Shown here: one piece after another, positions 27,847 to 37,366 of the stretch
Numbering within the stretch: the stretch's first letter is position 1
Layout: each line of letters starts with the position of its first letter
DNA from: Dechloromonas denitrificans
Lineage (GTDB): Bacteria; Pseudomonadota; Gammaproteobacteria; Burkholderiales; Rhodocyclaceae
Length of the DNA: 64,000 bases
Reading direction: 5' to 3'
Assembly: GCF_001551835.1 (NCBI RefSeq)
Contig: NZ_LODL01000007.1
Coordinates: 234,628-298,627 of the forward strand
Translations under genes and position numbers: made by a program
The notes under the pieces: model-generated
Database searches by the model: none
Told to the model about the DNA's origin: nothing
Seen by the model: only the letters and a program-made list of their open reading frames with translations

Positions 27847-28651
27847 CTGCGATCAGGCCACCAATCAGCACGACCGCCCAGGACAGGTGAAGCCAGACCA
27901 GAAACACGGGGAAGGCAGCGAACGCACCATAGATACTTTTCAGCATGGCTGAACTGGCCAGATACAACTCGAAAATCTTCTGCATCGCAGAAAAAGCGAG
28001 CATCGCAAAAACCCCACCGGCCAAGGCTGCCCGCCGCGAAACATCGGCATTCGGTACCGCGTAGTAAAGAAACGAGAAGAACAGGCCAAGCAAGCCCATC
28101 GACACGGCCTTCAACAAAAAGCGGCGAATCCATACCGGCTCGTCAAACAACCCCAGCGAAGTGGTCACCGCAAAGGAGATCGCCAAGGCGACGGCACCGA
28201 GAATAAAGGGCCAGACCGCCATTACGAACGCATATAGACGCAGCCGTGCCAGGATCGGCCGCGGCTTAACCCGCCACAAATGGTTGAACGTCCGCTCGAT
28301 GGTATTCATCAACAAAAAGGCCGTCACACTCAGCACCGCCAGACCAGCCACGGTCAACTGCTGTGCCTTGTGCGAAAACTTGCCAATATTCCCGGCGATA
28401 ACCCCGGCGGCCCCGGTCGGCAACAGGGTCTCCTGCACCAACAAATCGAGGCGTTTGGTCAATAGGTCAAAATAGGGAATAGCCCCAGCCACCGCCAAAA
28501 CGACCGTCACCAAGGGCACAAGCGCCATGAGCGTCGTAAAGGCCAGCGCCGCACTGGTCTGCATCATGTGTTCGCTCCGAAAGCGGTGCACAATGCCGGT
28601 CACCTGGTTCGAGTGCGAGCGTGTTTTTCGCTGACGGGAATGCATTTGCAT
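27818..28651 (-). CDS. YihY/BrkB-family inner membrane protein
   Basis: 277 residues from the ATG at 28651 (a second ATG at 28645 is possible; the 402-residue extension runs antisense through the WrbA gene and is rejected). A basic N-terminus is followed by the family motif Q-T-S-A-A-L-A-F-T-T-L-M-A-L-V-P and about six transmembrane helices, including F-N-H-L-W-R-V near the middle and the L-K-S-I-Y-G-A-F-A-A-F-P-V-F-L-V-W segment near the end. It was once annotated as ribonuclease BN, which is not supported; the function is unknown. It is divergent from the WrbA-type gene. Confidence 0.9.
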   Translation of the reverse strand: MQMHSRQRKTRSHSNQVTGIVHRFRSEHMMQTSAALAFTTLMALVPLVTVVLAVAGAIPYFDLLTKRLDLLVQETLLPTGAAGVIAGNIGKFSHKAQQLTVAGLAVLSVTAFLLMNTIERTFNHLWRVKPRPILARLRLYAFVMAVWPFILGAVALAISFAVTTSLGLFDEPVWIRRFLLKAVSMGLLGLFFSFLYYAVPNADVSRRAALAGGVFAMLAFSAMQKIFELYLASSAMLKSIYGAFAAFPVFLVWLHLSWAVVLIGGLIAATLTHPKRR

Positions 28652-28672
28652 GGGGCCGTATAATAGCCGACC

Positions 28673-29269
28673 ATGCAAGATATCCTCGTCCTCTATTACA
28701 GCCACCGCGGCTCGGTTCGCGCCCTGGCCGAGCGGATCGCCCGCGGCATAGAATCGGTTCCCGGCTTTCAGGCTCGCCTGAGAACCGTACCTAGGGTTTC
28801 CACCGTCTGCGAAGCCAGCGAGCCAACGATTCCCGACAGCGGCGCCCCCTATGTCGAAACCATTGACCTGCACGAATGCACCGCCCTGGCCCTTGGCAGC
28901 CCGGTTCGTTTCGGCAACATGGCTGCGCCAATGAAATATTTCTGGGATGGCACCATTGCCGAATGGCAAAACGGCACCCTGGCCGGCAAACCCGCCGCAG
29001 TATTCACCTCGAGCGCCAGCCAGCATGGTGGCAATGAAAGCACGCTGGTTTCAATGATGCTACCGCTTCTGCATCACGGCATGCTGATCATGGGGCTGCC
29101 TTTTACCGAAGCTGAACTGGCCAACACCACAACCGGCGGCAGTCCCTACGGGGCAAGCCACGTTGCCGGCAGCAGTGGCAACTCCCAACTTTCCGATACA
29201 GAAAGCCGGCTTGCCTTTATCCAGGGCATGCGCCTGGCAAATCTGGCAAAAAAACTAGGTCAACCGTGA
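28673..29269 (+). CDS. wrbA: WrbA-type NAD(P)H:quinone oxidoreductase (flavodoxin-like)
   Basis: 198 residues. The FMN phosphate loop Y-Y-S-H-R-G-S-V-R-A-L-A is at about 8-19; G-S-P-V-R-F-G-N-M-A-A-P-M-K-Y-F and F-T-S-S-A-S-Q-H-G-G-N-E-S-T are the WrbA signatures, and G-G-S-P-Y-G-A-S lies near the C-terminus. It reduces quinones by two electrons, protecting from oxidative stress. A TATAAT sits only nine bases before the ATG and no ribosome site is visible, so the mRNA may be nearly leaderless. It is coupled to the DUF2069 gene by a GTGA overlap. Confidence 0.92.
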   Translation: MQDILVLYYSHRGSVRALAERIARGIESVPGFQARLRTVPRVSTVCEASEPTIPDSGAPYVETIDLHECTALALGSPVRFGNMAAPMKYFWDGTIAEWQNGTLAGKPAAVFTSSASQHGGNESTLVSMMLPLLHHGMLIMGLPFTEAELANTTTGGSPYGASHVAGSSGNSQLSDTESRLAFIQGMRLANLAKKLGQP

Positions 29270-29634
29270 CAGCCCATCGCTACCAAATCATTTCGAGCAT
29301 CAGCCTGATTGCACTGATTTTTCTCTGCCTGTCCTGGGAAGGCTGGCTCGCGCCGCTCAAGCCGGGCGGTTCTTGGCTGATCCTCAAAGGCATTTTTCTG
29401 CTCGCCCCGCTCTTTGGCATCCTGCGCGGCAAACGATACACCTACAAATGGTTATCTCTTTTCATCCAGTTCTACTTGCTGGAGGGACTGACCCGGTCGA
29501 CCAGCGAGCATGGCTTGTCGCAATGGCTGGCCATCGGCGAAACAATACTGGCCACCCTGCTCTTCGCAACGACAATACTGTTCATTCGCGCCACTCGCTC
29601 CCCAAAAGAGGAAAAGGCCGCCCAGTCAAGCTGA
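29266..29634 (+). CDS. DUF2069 membrane protein
   Basis: 122 residues from a GTG that overlaps the wrbA stop. Four hydrophobic helices (about 9-26, 38-53, 62-76 and 88-109) and the segment R-G-K-R-Y-T-Y-K-W-L-S-L-F-I-Q-F-Y match the DUF2069 family, small inner membrane proteins commonly next to wrbA. The function is unknown. The C-terminus is charged (S-P-K-E-E-K), and the stop lies within a hairpin that could end the transcript. Confidence 0.85.
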   Translation: MTAHRYQIISSISLIALIFLCLSWEGWLAPLKPGGSWLILKGIFLLAPLFGILRGKRYTYKWLSLFIQFYLLEGLTRSTSEHGLSQWLAIGETILATLLFATTILFIRATRSPKEEKAAQSS

Positions 29635-29647
29635 TGCGGCCTTTCCG
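29613..29647. terminator. Possible terminator hairpin between DUF2069 and leuA
   Basis: AAAGGCCGC pairs with GCGGCCTTT around a 14-base loop that contains the DUF2069 stop. The T run is short, so this is a moderate call; it could serve both converging genes. Confidence 0.55.
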
Positions 29648-29670
29648 TTAAAGCAGCGTAGCAAACGTAG

Positions 29671-31212
29671 TTAGACGTCGCCCTGCGCCTTGACCTTGTC
29701 GAGACTGTAATACAGCTTGTTGAGCGCATTCAAGTATGAGCGCGCCGAGGCAATCACGATATCGGTATCGGCACCATTGCCATTGACGATTCGCCCCTCC
29801 TTGCCAAGACGGGTAGTTACCTCGCCCTGTGCATCCGTGCCAGTCGTGATCGCGTTCACCGAATAGAGCAGCAACTCGGCCCCGCTACCAACGATGCTCT
29901 CTATAGCCTTGAAGGTCGCATCCACCGGGCCACCACCCTCTGCTTCGCCTTTTTGCTCGACACCACCGACATTGAGGATCACTTTGGCATGAGGCATTTC
30001 CCCGGTTTCCGAACAAACATGCGAATAGACAAGTTTGTAATGGTCCTGCTCGGGCGTGACCACCTCATCTGAAACCAGAGCGTGCAAATCTTCATCGAAT
30101 ATTTCGTGCTTGCGATCAGCCAGATCCTTGAAGCGTGCGAACGCAGCATTCAATGCCTCATCGCTTTCCAGTTCAATCCCCAACTCCTGCAAGCGACTCT
30201 TGAAGGCATTGCGGCCGGAATGCTTGCCCAGCACGAGTTTGTTCTGCGCCCAACCGACATCCTGGGCCCGCATGATCTCGTAGGTTTCGCGATGCTTGAG
30301 CACGCCGTCCTGGTGAATACCAGACTCGTGGGCAAAGGCATTGGCACCGACCACTGCCTTGTTCGGCTGCACCGGGTAACCGGTAATCTGCGACACCAGC
30401 TTGGAGGCCGGCACAATCTGCGTGGTATCGATGCGCGTCTCGACCGGAAAGACATCGGCCCGCGTCCGCACCGCCATCACCACTTCTTCCAGTGAGGCAT
30501 TACCGGCCCGCTCACCCAGACCATTGATGGTGCACTCGACCTGGCGAGCACCGGCCATCACCGCCGCCAGCGAGTTGGCGACAGCCAGACCGAGATCGTT
30601 GTGGCAATGTACCGACCAAACCACCTTGTCTGAATTCGGCACGCGTTCAATCAACTGCCGCAGCGTCTCGGCGTACTGCGAGGGAATGTTGTAGCCAACG
30701 GTATCCGGTACATTGATGGTGGTGGCTCCCGCCTTGATGACCTCTTCAAAGATCCGACAGAGGAAATCCAGCTCCGAACGCCCGGCATCTTCCGCTGAAA
30801 ACTCAACATCAGCCGTGTATTCACGCGCCCAGCCAATCGACCGGATTGCCTGCTCGACCACCTGATCAGGCGTCATCCGCAATTTCTTCTCCATATGAAT
30901 GGGAGAAGTTGCAATAAAGGTATGAATACGCCCCGATTTGGCCGGCCTAATCGCCTCGCCAGCCCGCCGAATATCATTTTCGTTGGCACGTGCCAGCGAA
31001 CAAATCGTGGAGTCTTTGATAGCGTGCGAGATTGCCTGAATCGAATCGAAGTCACCGGGTGAAGCTGCGGCAAAACCAGCCTCAATAACATCGACCCGCA
31101 TCTTCTCCAGCTGACGAGCCACGCGGATCTTCTCCTCGCGGGTCATCGATGCACCAGGACTCTGCTCCCCATCGCGGAGGGTGGTATCGAAAATCACCAG
31201 ATGTTGTTTCAT
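29671..31212 (-). CDS. leuA: 2-isopropylmalate synthase
   Basis: 513 residues from the ATG at 31212, with GGAG six bases upstream. LeuA condenses acetyl-CoA and 2-ketoisovalerate in the first committed leucine step. The N-terminal TIM barrel has [13 protein letters not shown] (catalytic Arg and metal Asp) and the H-x-H metal motif [11 protein letters not shown]. The C-terminal LeuA dimer domain, which binds leucine for feedback, includes V-D-A-T-F-K-A-I and ends near Y-Y-S-L-D-K. It follows pssA by 16 bases, at the end of the branched-chain gene cluster. Confidence 0.97.
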   Translation of the reverse strand: MKQHLVIFDTTLRDGEQSPGASMTREEKIRVARQLEKMRVDVIEAGFAAASPGDFDSIQAISHAIKDSTICSLARANENDIRRAGEAIRPAKSGRIHTFIATSPIHMEKKLRMTPDQVVEQAIRSIGWAREYTADVEFSAEDAGRSELDFLCRIFEEVIKAGATTINVPDTVGYNIPSQYAETLRQLIERVPNSDKVVWSVHCHNDLGLAVANSLAAVMAGARQVECTINGLGERAGNASLEEVVMAVRTRADVFPVETRIDTTQIVPASKLVSQITGYPVQPNKAVVGANAFAHESGIHQDGVLKHRETYEIMRAQDVGWAQNKLVLGKHSGRNAFKSRLQELGIELESDEALNAAFARFKDLADRKHEIFDEDLHALVSDEVVTPEQDHYKLVYSHVCSETGEMPHAKVILNVGGVEQKGEAEGGGPVDATFKAIESIVGSGAELLLYSVNAITTGTDAQGEVTTRLGKEGRIVNGNGADTDIVIASARSYLNALNKLYYSLDKVKAQGDV

Positions 31213-31228
31213 GCTCTGCTCCGAAATG

Positions 31229-31981
31229 TCATGCGACCTTGCGTTTGAACAATCCAATTGCGGCCAGCACATAGCCGGACAACCCATAAAGGACAAAGAA
31301 GCCGAACAAGGTCATTTCCGGACTGATCGAAACTAGGGCGAAGCCCAGGGCGATGGCGGCTATCACGAAAAATGGCACGCTCTTGCGCAGATTGATGTCC
31401 TTGAAACTGTAATAGCGAATATTGGAAACCATGGTGACGCCAGCAACCAGAGTCAGTCCACAGCCCAGCCAACGAACATCGCTGCCAGGCACGCCGGAAA
31501 CGATCATTACCCAGACCAACCCGGCAACCAAGGCAGCAGCAGCCGGCGACGGCAAGCCCTGGAAGAAACGCTTGTCCACCACCTCCAGCGTCGTGTTGAA
31601 GCGGGCCAAACGCAAAGCCGCACCGGCACAATAGATAAAGGCGGCGATCCAGCCCAGGCGCCCCATGTCGCGTAGCGCCCATTCGTACATTACCAGGGCG
31701 GGCGCTGCGCCAAAACTCACCATATCCGACAGCGAGTCATATTCCGCACCGAAGGCAGACTGGGTATGGGTCAGGCGGGCCACACGGCCATCCAGACCAT
31801 CAAGCACCATGGCGATGAAGATAGCCATCGCCGCCCGCTCGAAATCGCCCTGCATGGCCTGCACGATGGCAAAGAAACCGGCGAAGAGTGCCGCCGTGGT
31901 GAACAGGTTGGGCAGGACATAAATGCCGCGCCGCTTGAGTTCCGGATTAAACAGTGCTTTACGTGGCTTGAGTTCAGTCAT
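31229..31981 (-). CDS. pssA: CDP-diacylglycerol--serine O-phosphatidyltransferase
   Basis: 250 residues, integral membrane. The CDP-alcohol phosphotransferase signature D-G-x2-A-R-x8-G-x3-D-x3-D is at about residues 61-83 (D-G-R-V-A-R ... E-Y-D-S-L-S-D). Six to eight hydrophobic helices follow. It makes phosphatidylserine, precursor of phosphatidylethanolamine. In many betaproteobacteria psd (decarboxylase) precedes pssA after ilvC; here that slot is empty. Confidence 0.94.
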   Translation of the reverse strand: MTELKPRKALFNPELKRRGIYVLPNLFTTAALFAGFFAIVQAMQGDFERAAMAIFIAMVLDGLDGRVARLTHTQSAFGAEYDSLSDMVSFGAAPALVMYEWALRDMGRLGWIAAFIYCAGAALRLARFNTTLEVVDKRFFQGLPSPAAAALVAGLVWVMIVSGVPGSDVRWLGCGLTLVAGVTMVSNIRYYSFKDINLRKSVPFFVIAAIALGFALVSISPEMTLFGFFVLYGLSGYVLAAIGLFKRKVA

Positions 31982-32053
31982 CGATCACGACAATTTGGCC
32001 AGATGGGGCTTGCAAGGATACACCCTTGCCCACATCAAATTCCAGAAACGACA

Positions 32054-32083
32054 AGGGCGGTGCGAGATTCCACACCGCCCGAG
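32054..32083 (-). terminator. Terminator downstream of ilvC
   Basis: Minus-strand stem GGGCGGTG / CACCGCCC with a 10-base loop, followed by TTGTCGTTTC. The U tract is imperfect. It would separate ilvI-ilvN-ilvC from pssA-leuA, at least partly. Confidence 0.6.
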
Positions 32084-32126
32084 AGCGAAGGCAGGGCAAG
32101 GCTGCCCTACCGGGCACAGAGCAAAC

Positions 32127-33167
<1,041 letters not shown>

Positions 33168-33659
33168 TTAGACTTTTAGAATACGATCACCGCGACCGAT
33201 GCCACAGACACCGGTACGGACGGTTTCGAGAATCAGGCCGGCATCGAGTGCGGCGATGAAGGAGTCGAGTTTGGAGCTTGCGCCGGTCAACTCGATCACA
33301 TAGGTCGATTCCGTGACGTCAATGATGCGGCCACGGAAAATATCGGCCATCCGCTTCATCTCTTCGCGGTCTTTGCCGGTAGCGCGAACCTTGATCAGCA
33401 TCAGTTCGCGCTCGACGTGCGCAGCTTCGGAGAGATCGACCACCTTGACAACATCAACCAGCTTGTTGAGCTGCTTGGTGATCTGCTCGAGCACCTCGTC
33501 GGAGCCCCAGGTCAGGATGGTCATCCGGGACAACGAGGGATCTTCCGTCGGTGCCACGGTCAGCGATTCAATGTTATAGCCACGTGCCGAGAACAGCCCG
33601 GCCACGCGGGAAAGCGCACCTGATTCGTTTTCGATCAGGATGGAAATGATGTGTCGCAT
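33168..33659 (-). CDS. ilvN: Acetolactate synthase small (regulatory) subunit
   Basis: 163 residues, the usual IlvN/IlvH length. The N-terminal ACT domain has E-N-E-S-G-A-L-S-R-V-A-G-L-F-S-A-R-G-Y-N, which binds valine for feedback; the C-terminal ACT-like part ends V-R-T-G-V. It pairs with the large subunit encoded 18 bases upstream. Confidence 0.96.
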   Translation of the reverse strand: MRHIISILIENESGALSRVAGLFSARGYNIESLTVAPTEDPSLSRMTILTWGSDEVLEQITKQLNKLVDVVKVVDLSEAAHVERELMLIKVRATGKDREEMKRMADIFRGRIIDVTESTYVIELTGASSKLDSFIAALDAGLILETVRTGVCGIGRGDRILKV

Positions 33660-33677
33660 ATTCTTTTCCTTCCCCGC

Positions 33678-35378
33678 TTACAGATCTTCAGCGAGGATCA
33701 TTTCGGTCAACCCCTTGCCGGCAGCGACCATCGGGAAGACGTTGGCACCCGGATCGATAATAAAGTCCATGAAGACCAGATCATTTTTGTGCTCGGTAAA
33801 TGCCTTGCGCAATGCCGGCTCGACGTCTTCCGGCTTTTCGATCCGCATGCCGACGTGACCATAGGACTCGGCCAGTTTGACGAAATCCGGCAATGAAGTG
33901 ACGTAGGACTGCGAGTAGCGCTTGGAGTAGAACATCTCCTGCCACTGACGCACCATGCCGAGCATGCCGTTGTTCAGATTGATGATCTTGATCGGCAGGC
34001 CATACTGCTTGCAGGTCGACAATTCCTGAATGCACATCTGGATTGAGCCTTCGCCGGTCACACAGGCGACCTGCGCCTCCGGATTAGCCATCAGAACCCC
34101 CATCCCGTAGGGCAGGCCGACACCCATGGTGCCCAGGCCACCGGAATTGATCCAGCGACGCGGCTTGTCAAACTTGTAATATTGCGCGGCAAACATCTGA
34201 TGCTGGCCGACATCGGAGGTGACAAAGGCGTCACCTCCGGTCACTTCATAAAGCTTCTCGATGACGTACTGCGGCATGATGTGTTCAGCCAGCTTGTAAC
34301 GCAGGGAGTCACGGCCGCGCCACTCGTCAATCTGCTTCCACCAGTCGGCCACGTCCGGATCCGTTTTGAATCCAGCGTCCATCAGTTTGAGCAATTCATC
34401 AAGCACGTCTGCGACATTACCGACGATCGGCACATCAACCTTGACGCGCTTGGAAATCGACGACGGATCGATGTCGATATGGATAACGCGACGCTTTTCA
34501 CCGCTGAAGTGTTCGGGATTGCCGATCACGCGGTCGTCAAAACGGGCACCAATGGCCAGAATGACATCGGCGTAATGCATCGCATTATTCGCCTCAAAGG
34601 TGCCATGCATGCCGAGCATGCCGACAAACTGGGGGTCGGTCGCCGGATAGCCACCCAGCCCCATCAGCGTATTGGTGACCGGAAAATTCAGCTTGCGGGC
34701 CAGCTCGGTCAGCTTCTGCGCGGCGTCGGAGAGAATTACACCGCCACCGGTGTAGATGATCGGACGCTTGGCCTCCTGCAGCAGTTGCGCAGCCTTCTTT
34801 ATCTGCCCCAGATGCCCCTTGACCACAGGGTTGTAGGAACGCATCTGGATGGTCTTCGGATAATCGAATTCGCAGAGCTGGGCGGTGATGTCCTTCGGGA
34901 TATCAACCACCACCGGACCGGGCCGGCCGGTTGACGCGATATGGAAGGCCTTTTTGATCGTCACGGCCAAGTCCTTGACGTCCTTGACCAGGAAATTGTG
35001 CTTGACGCACGGACGGGTAATCCCGACCGTATCACATTCTTGGAAGGCATCCTGGCCAATGTATTGGGTCGGCACCTGACCACACAGTACAACCATTGGA
35101 ATGGAGTCCATGTAAGCAGTAGCAATGCCGGTAACGGTATTAGTCACCCCAGGTCCGGAAGTGACCAGTGCGACACCGACGCGCTGCGAGGAGCGCGAGT
35201 AGGCATCAGCCGCATGAACAGCAGCCTGCTCGTGGCGAACCAGAACGTGCTTGACCTCGTCCTGCTTGAAAAGTGCATCATAAATGTGCAAAACGGACCC
35301 GCCTGGGTAACCGAACACACAATCGACCTTTTCTTCCTGCAGGCACCTGATTACAATTTCCGCACCGCTGATCATCAT
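33678..35378 (-). CDS. ilvI: Acetolactate synthase large (catalytic) subunit
   Basis: 566 residues from the ATG at 35378 (M-M-I-S-G-A-E-I); a TTG four codons upstream is possible. AHAS condenses pyruvate to acetolactate, or with 2-ketobutyrate, using thiamine diphosphate, Mg and FAD. Visible motifs are F-G-Y-P-G-G-S-V, the catalytic Glu in R-H-E-Q-A-A-V-H-A-A-D, G-R-P-G-P-V-V-V-D-I-P-K, and the thiamine motif, here G-E-G-S-I-Q-M in place of the commoner G-D-G-S. It starts the ilvI-ilvN-ilvC cluster and is divergent from a sigma-factor gene. Confidence 0.97.
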   Translation of the reverse strand: MMISGAEIVIRCLQEEKVDCVFGYPGGSVLHIYDALFKQDEVKHVLVRHEQAAVHAADAYSRSSQRVGVALVTSGPGVTNTVTGIATAYMDSIPMVVLCGQVPTQYIGQDAFQECDTVGITRPCVKHNFLVKDVKDLAVTIKKAFHIASTGRPGPVVVDIPKDITAQLCEFDYPKTIQMRSYNPVVKGHLGQIKKAAQLLQEAKRPIIYTGGGVILSDAAQKLTELARKLNFPVTNTLMGLGGYPATDPQFVGMLGMHGTFEANNAMHYADVILAIGARFDDRVIGNPEHFSGEKRRVIHIDIDPSSISKRVKVDVPIVGNVADVLDELLKLMDAGFKTDPDVADWWKQIDEWRGRDSLRYKLAEHIMPQYVIEKLYEVTGGDAFVTSDVGQHQMFAAQYYKFDKPRRWINSGGLGTMGVGLPYGMGVLMANPEAQVACVTGEGSIQMCIQELSTCKQYGLPIKIINLNNGMLGMVRQWQEMFYSKRYSQSYVTSLPDFVKLAESYGHVGMRIEKPEDVEPALRKAFTEHKNDLVFMDFIIDPGANVFPMVAAGKGLTEMILAEDL

Positions 35379-35497
35379 TCTTGAGCCCAAAAAAGCTGTT
35401 GCCTAAAAGGGCGTAACCTTAATCGACCGCCTCTTTTCGGTCAAGGTTTGCTGCCACTCCCTTATCATGCTCAAGGCTTTTACTGGAAGAGACGACC

Positions 35498-36061
35498 CTG
35501 GCTTCACCCCACGAACTATCGAGCTTTCTCGAATCCGTCGAACGTCGAGCATTCAAACAGGCCATGTTTGCGGTTCACGAAGAGGATGCCGCGCTGGATA
35601 TTGTTCAAGACAGCATGCTAAAGCTCGCCGAAAAATACGGCGACCGCCCATCGGAAGAGTTTCCGATGCTCTTTCAACGCATCCTGCAGAACACCATTCG
35701 GGATTACTACCGGCGCAGCAAGGTCCGCTCGATGTGGACCACCCTGCTCTCCGCATTCTCCTCCGACGACGATGACGACTACGACCCACTGGAAACACTG
35801 GCGGCAGACGAAGACGATGCTGGCCCGAAAACCCCGGAAAGCAAGCTGCTGCAAGCCCAAACGCTGAACATCATTGATGGCGAAATAAAAAAGTTGCCGA
35901 CACGTCAACGCGAAGCCTTCCTCATGCGTTATTGGGAAGACATGGACGTAGCCGAGACCGCGGCTGCGATGGGCTGCTCAGAAGGCAGCGTAAAAACCCA
36001 TTGCTCACGCGCCACGCACGCGCTAGCAGCCGCCCTGTCGGCAAAAGGTATAAAGCTATGA
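35498..36061 (+). CDS. ECF-like RNA polymerase sigma factor, probable CTG start
   Basis: About 187 residues if started at CTG 35498. Region 2 comprises R-R-A-F-K-Q-A-M-F-A-V, then A-A-L-D-I-V-Q-D-S-M-L-K-L-A and F-Q-R-I-L-Q-N-T-I-R-D; region 4 comprises L-P-T-R-Q-R-E-A-F-L-M-R-Y-W and G-C-S-E-G-S-V-K-T-H. An acidic linker (five Asp in a row) joins them. The first ATG (35564) would cut off the first helix of region 2 and has no spaced ribosome site. Between the in-frame stop at 35420 and that ATG there is no ATG, GTG or TTG, while CTG at 35498 has GGAAGAG six bases upstream. It overlaps the next gene by four bases, so sigma factor and DUF3619 protein are coupled. Confidence 0.85.
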   Translation: MASPHELSSFLESVERRAFKQAMFAVHEEDAALDIVQDSMLKLAEKYGDRPSEEFPMLFQRILQNTIRDYYRRSKVRSMWTTLLSAFSSDDDDDYDPLETLAADEDDAGPKTPESKLLQAQTLNIIDGEIKKLPTRQREAFLMRYWEDMDVAETAAAMGCSEGSVKTHCSRATHALAAALSAKGIKL

Positions 36062-36441
36062 ATGAAGAACGTTACGCCTACCGCGTTCGGCAAGCGCTGA
36101 ACCATGGATTGAAAGACTTTTCTCCGAGCACCTCGCGGCGCCTCGAAGCCGCGCGACATCTGGCGCTTTCCAAGCAAAAGCAACTCGCACCAAGCCTGGT
36201 CGTTGCCGGACACGGCTCGACATCGCTACGCCTTGGGCCAAGCGCGCCCTACGTCAAACAGATACTCGCCATTCTGGCGCTACTGCTCGGGATGTGGATT
36301 TCTTTTTATTGGCACAGCACTCAATACATCACTGAACTGGAAGAGGTCGATAGCGCCCTGCTCGCCGATGACATCCCACCCGAAGCTTTCATGGATAACG
36401 ATTTTCTCGAATGGCTAAAAGACGATTCATCGGAGGAGTAA
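36058..36441 (+). CDS. DUF3619 single-pass membrane protein, candidate anti-sigma factor
   Basis: 127 residues. Residues 1-65 are basic and probably cytoplasmic (R-V-R-Q-A-L-N-H-G-L, S-R-R-L-E-A-A-R). One transmembrane helix follows at about 66-85, and the tail is strongly acidic (about 92-127), probably periplasmic. Size, topology and ATGA overlap with the sigma gene fit a membrane-bound anti-sigma factor, but DUF3619 is not proven to be one and no zinc-anti-sigma motif (HxxxCxxC) is present. The 3' end overlaps the DUF3106 gene by 31 bases. Confidence 0.8.
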   Translation: MNEERYAYRVRQALNHGLKDFSPSTSRRLEAARHLALSKQKQLAPSLVVAGHGSTSLRLGPSAPYVKQILAILALLLGMWISFYWHSTQYITELEEVDSALLADDIPPEAFMDNDFLEWLKDDSSEE

Positions 36442-36950
36442 TCCTCGCCCTGGCACTGATTGGCTCCGTCATAGCCGAACCGCCCACCACAGTGGTTATT
36501 GGCACGCTGCCGCAACCTGGCTGGGATTCACTCAGCCCACCTCAGAAGTCCATTCTGGCTCCCTTGGCTGCAGACTGGAACAGCATGGAGAATTTGCCAC
36601 GCAAGAAATGGCTGGGCATTGCCGAGCGCTATCCAAACATGAAACCCGATGAACAGCGCCGCATTCAGCAGCGCATGCGCGAATGGGCAAGCCTGACCCC
36701 AGAACAACGCAGCAAGGTGCGTGGCACCTATAAGGACTTCAACCAATTGCCCCCTGAGCAAAAGGCCGTTGTAAAGCAGAAATGGGAGGCCTATTCAAAC
36801 CTGCCATCGGACGAGAAACAACGCATTCGCGAAAGCGGGAAATCCGGGAAACTACTCCAACCGGCACCACCCACCGAGGCAGCCCCCCCCTCCGTCAGCC
36901 AGTCAGCCGATGGCTCAAGCGAAGCACCTACAGAAACGGCAAAACCCTGA
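36411..36950 (+). CDS. DUF3106 exported protein
   Basis: 179 residues. A signal peptide (about 1-22, basic start then hydrophobic and ending V-I-A) leads into a mature region of repeated Trp/Pro/Gln units: W-D-S-L-S-P-P-Q-K, W-N-S-M-E-N-L-P-R-K-K-W, W-A-S-L-T-P-E-Q-R and Y-S-N-L-P-S-D-E-K-Q-R-I-R, the DUF3106 repeat. The Pro/Ser/Ala-rich tail looks disordered. It is probably periplasmic. The start lies inside the DUF3619 gene, and its stop shares a base with the RDD gene start, so the four genes are one tight operon. Function unknown. Confidence 0.82.
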   Translation: MAKRRFIGGVILALALIGSVIAEPPTTVVIGTLPQPGWDSLSPPQKSILAPLAADWNSMENLPRKKWLGIAERYPNMKPDEQRRIQQRMREWASLTPEQRSKVRGTYKDFNQLPPEQKAVVKQKWEAYSNLPSDEKQRIRESGKSGKLLQPAPPTEAAPPSVSQSADGSSEAPTETAKP

Positions 36951-37366
36951 TGCCAGCGAACTCCCCCGGCATCGGCCGCCGTCTGGCCTGCATGCTTTAT
37001 GAAAGTTTGGTGGTCTTTGCCGTTCTGCTGATCGGCTTCTTGTTGCCACAAATCCTGCTGTCCGGTTTTGGCATGGTCATGAGCGCAAAGCTACTTTGGG
37101 TTCATGTATTTCTTCTGCTGATGCTGTATTTCGTCTGGTTCTGGCTGAATGGCGGGCAGACCTTGCCAATGAAGACTTGGAAAATACGCTTGGTCGGCCT
37201 CGACGATCACGCCATCCGCCCGGGTCAAGCGCTATTGCGCTACCTCGCAGCGTGGCCAGGGATTGCCTTTTTCGGTTGTGGGATATTTTGGGCACTGTTC
37301 GACAAGGATGGGCAATTCCTGCATGACCGGATTGCCGGCACGAAAATCGTTACGGCCAGCACCTGA
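36950..37366 (+). CDS. RDD-family membrane protein
   Basis: 138 residues. The RDD signature is present: I-G-R-R-L-A-C-M-L-Y-E at 7-17 with the Arg before the first helix, about three transmembrane helices, the T-W-K-I-R-L-V segment, and D-K-D-G-Q-F-L-H-D-R-I-A-G-T near the C-terminus. Its role is unclear; RDD proteins are membrane proteins, some tied to ion transport. Last gene of the sigma-factor operon; it abuts the convergent lptG with no gap. Confidence 0.85.
   Translation: MPANSPGIGRRLACMLYESLVVFAVLLIGFLLPQILLSGFGMVMSAKLLWVHVFLLLMLYFVWFWLNGGQTLPMKTWKIRLVGLDDHAIRPGQALLRYLAAWPGIAFFGCGIFWALFDKDGQFLHDRIAGTKIVTAST

Noticed and set aside
28631-28664. CTGACG as -35 box for the wrbA TATAAT
   Set aside because: The spacer would be 22 bases, too long for a sigma-70 promoter.
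35423-35448. A possible third copy of the GGTCGACCGCCT repeat
   Set aside because: Only TCGACCGCCT is shared; the rest does not match.
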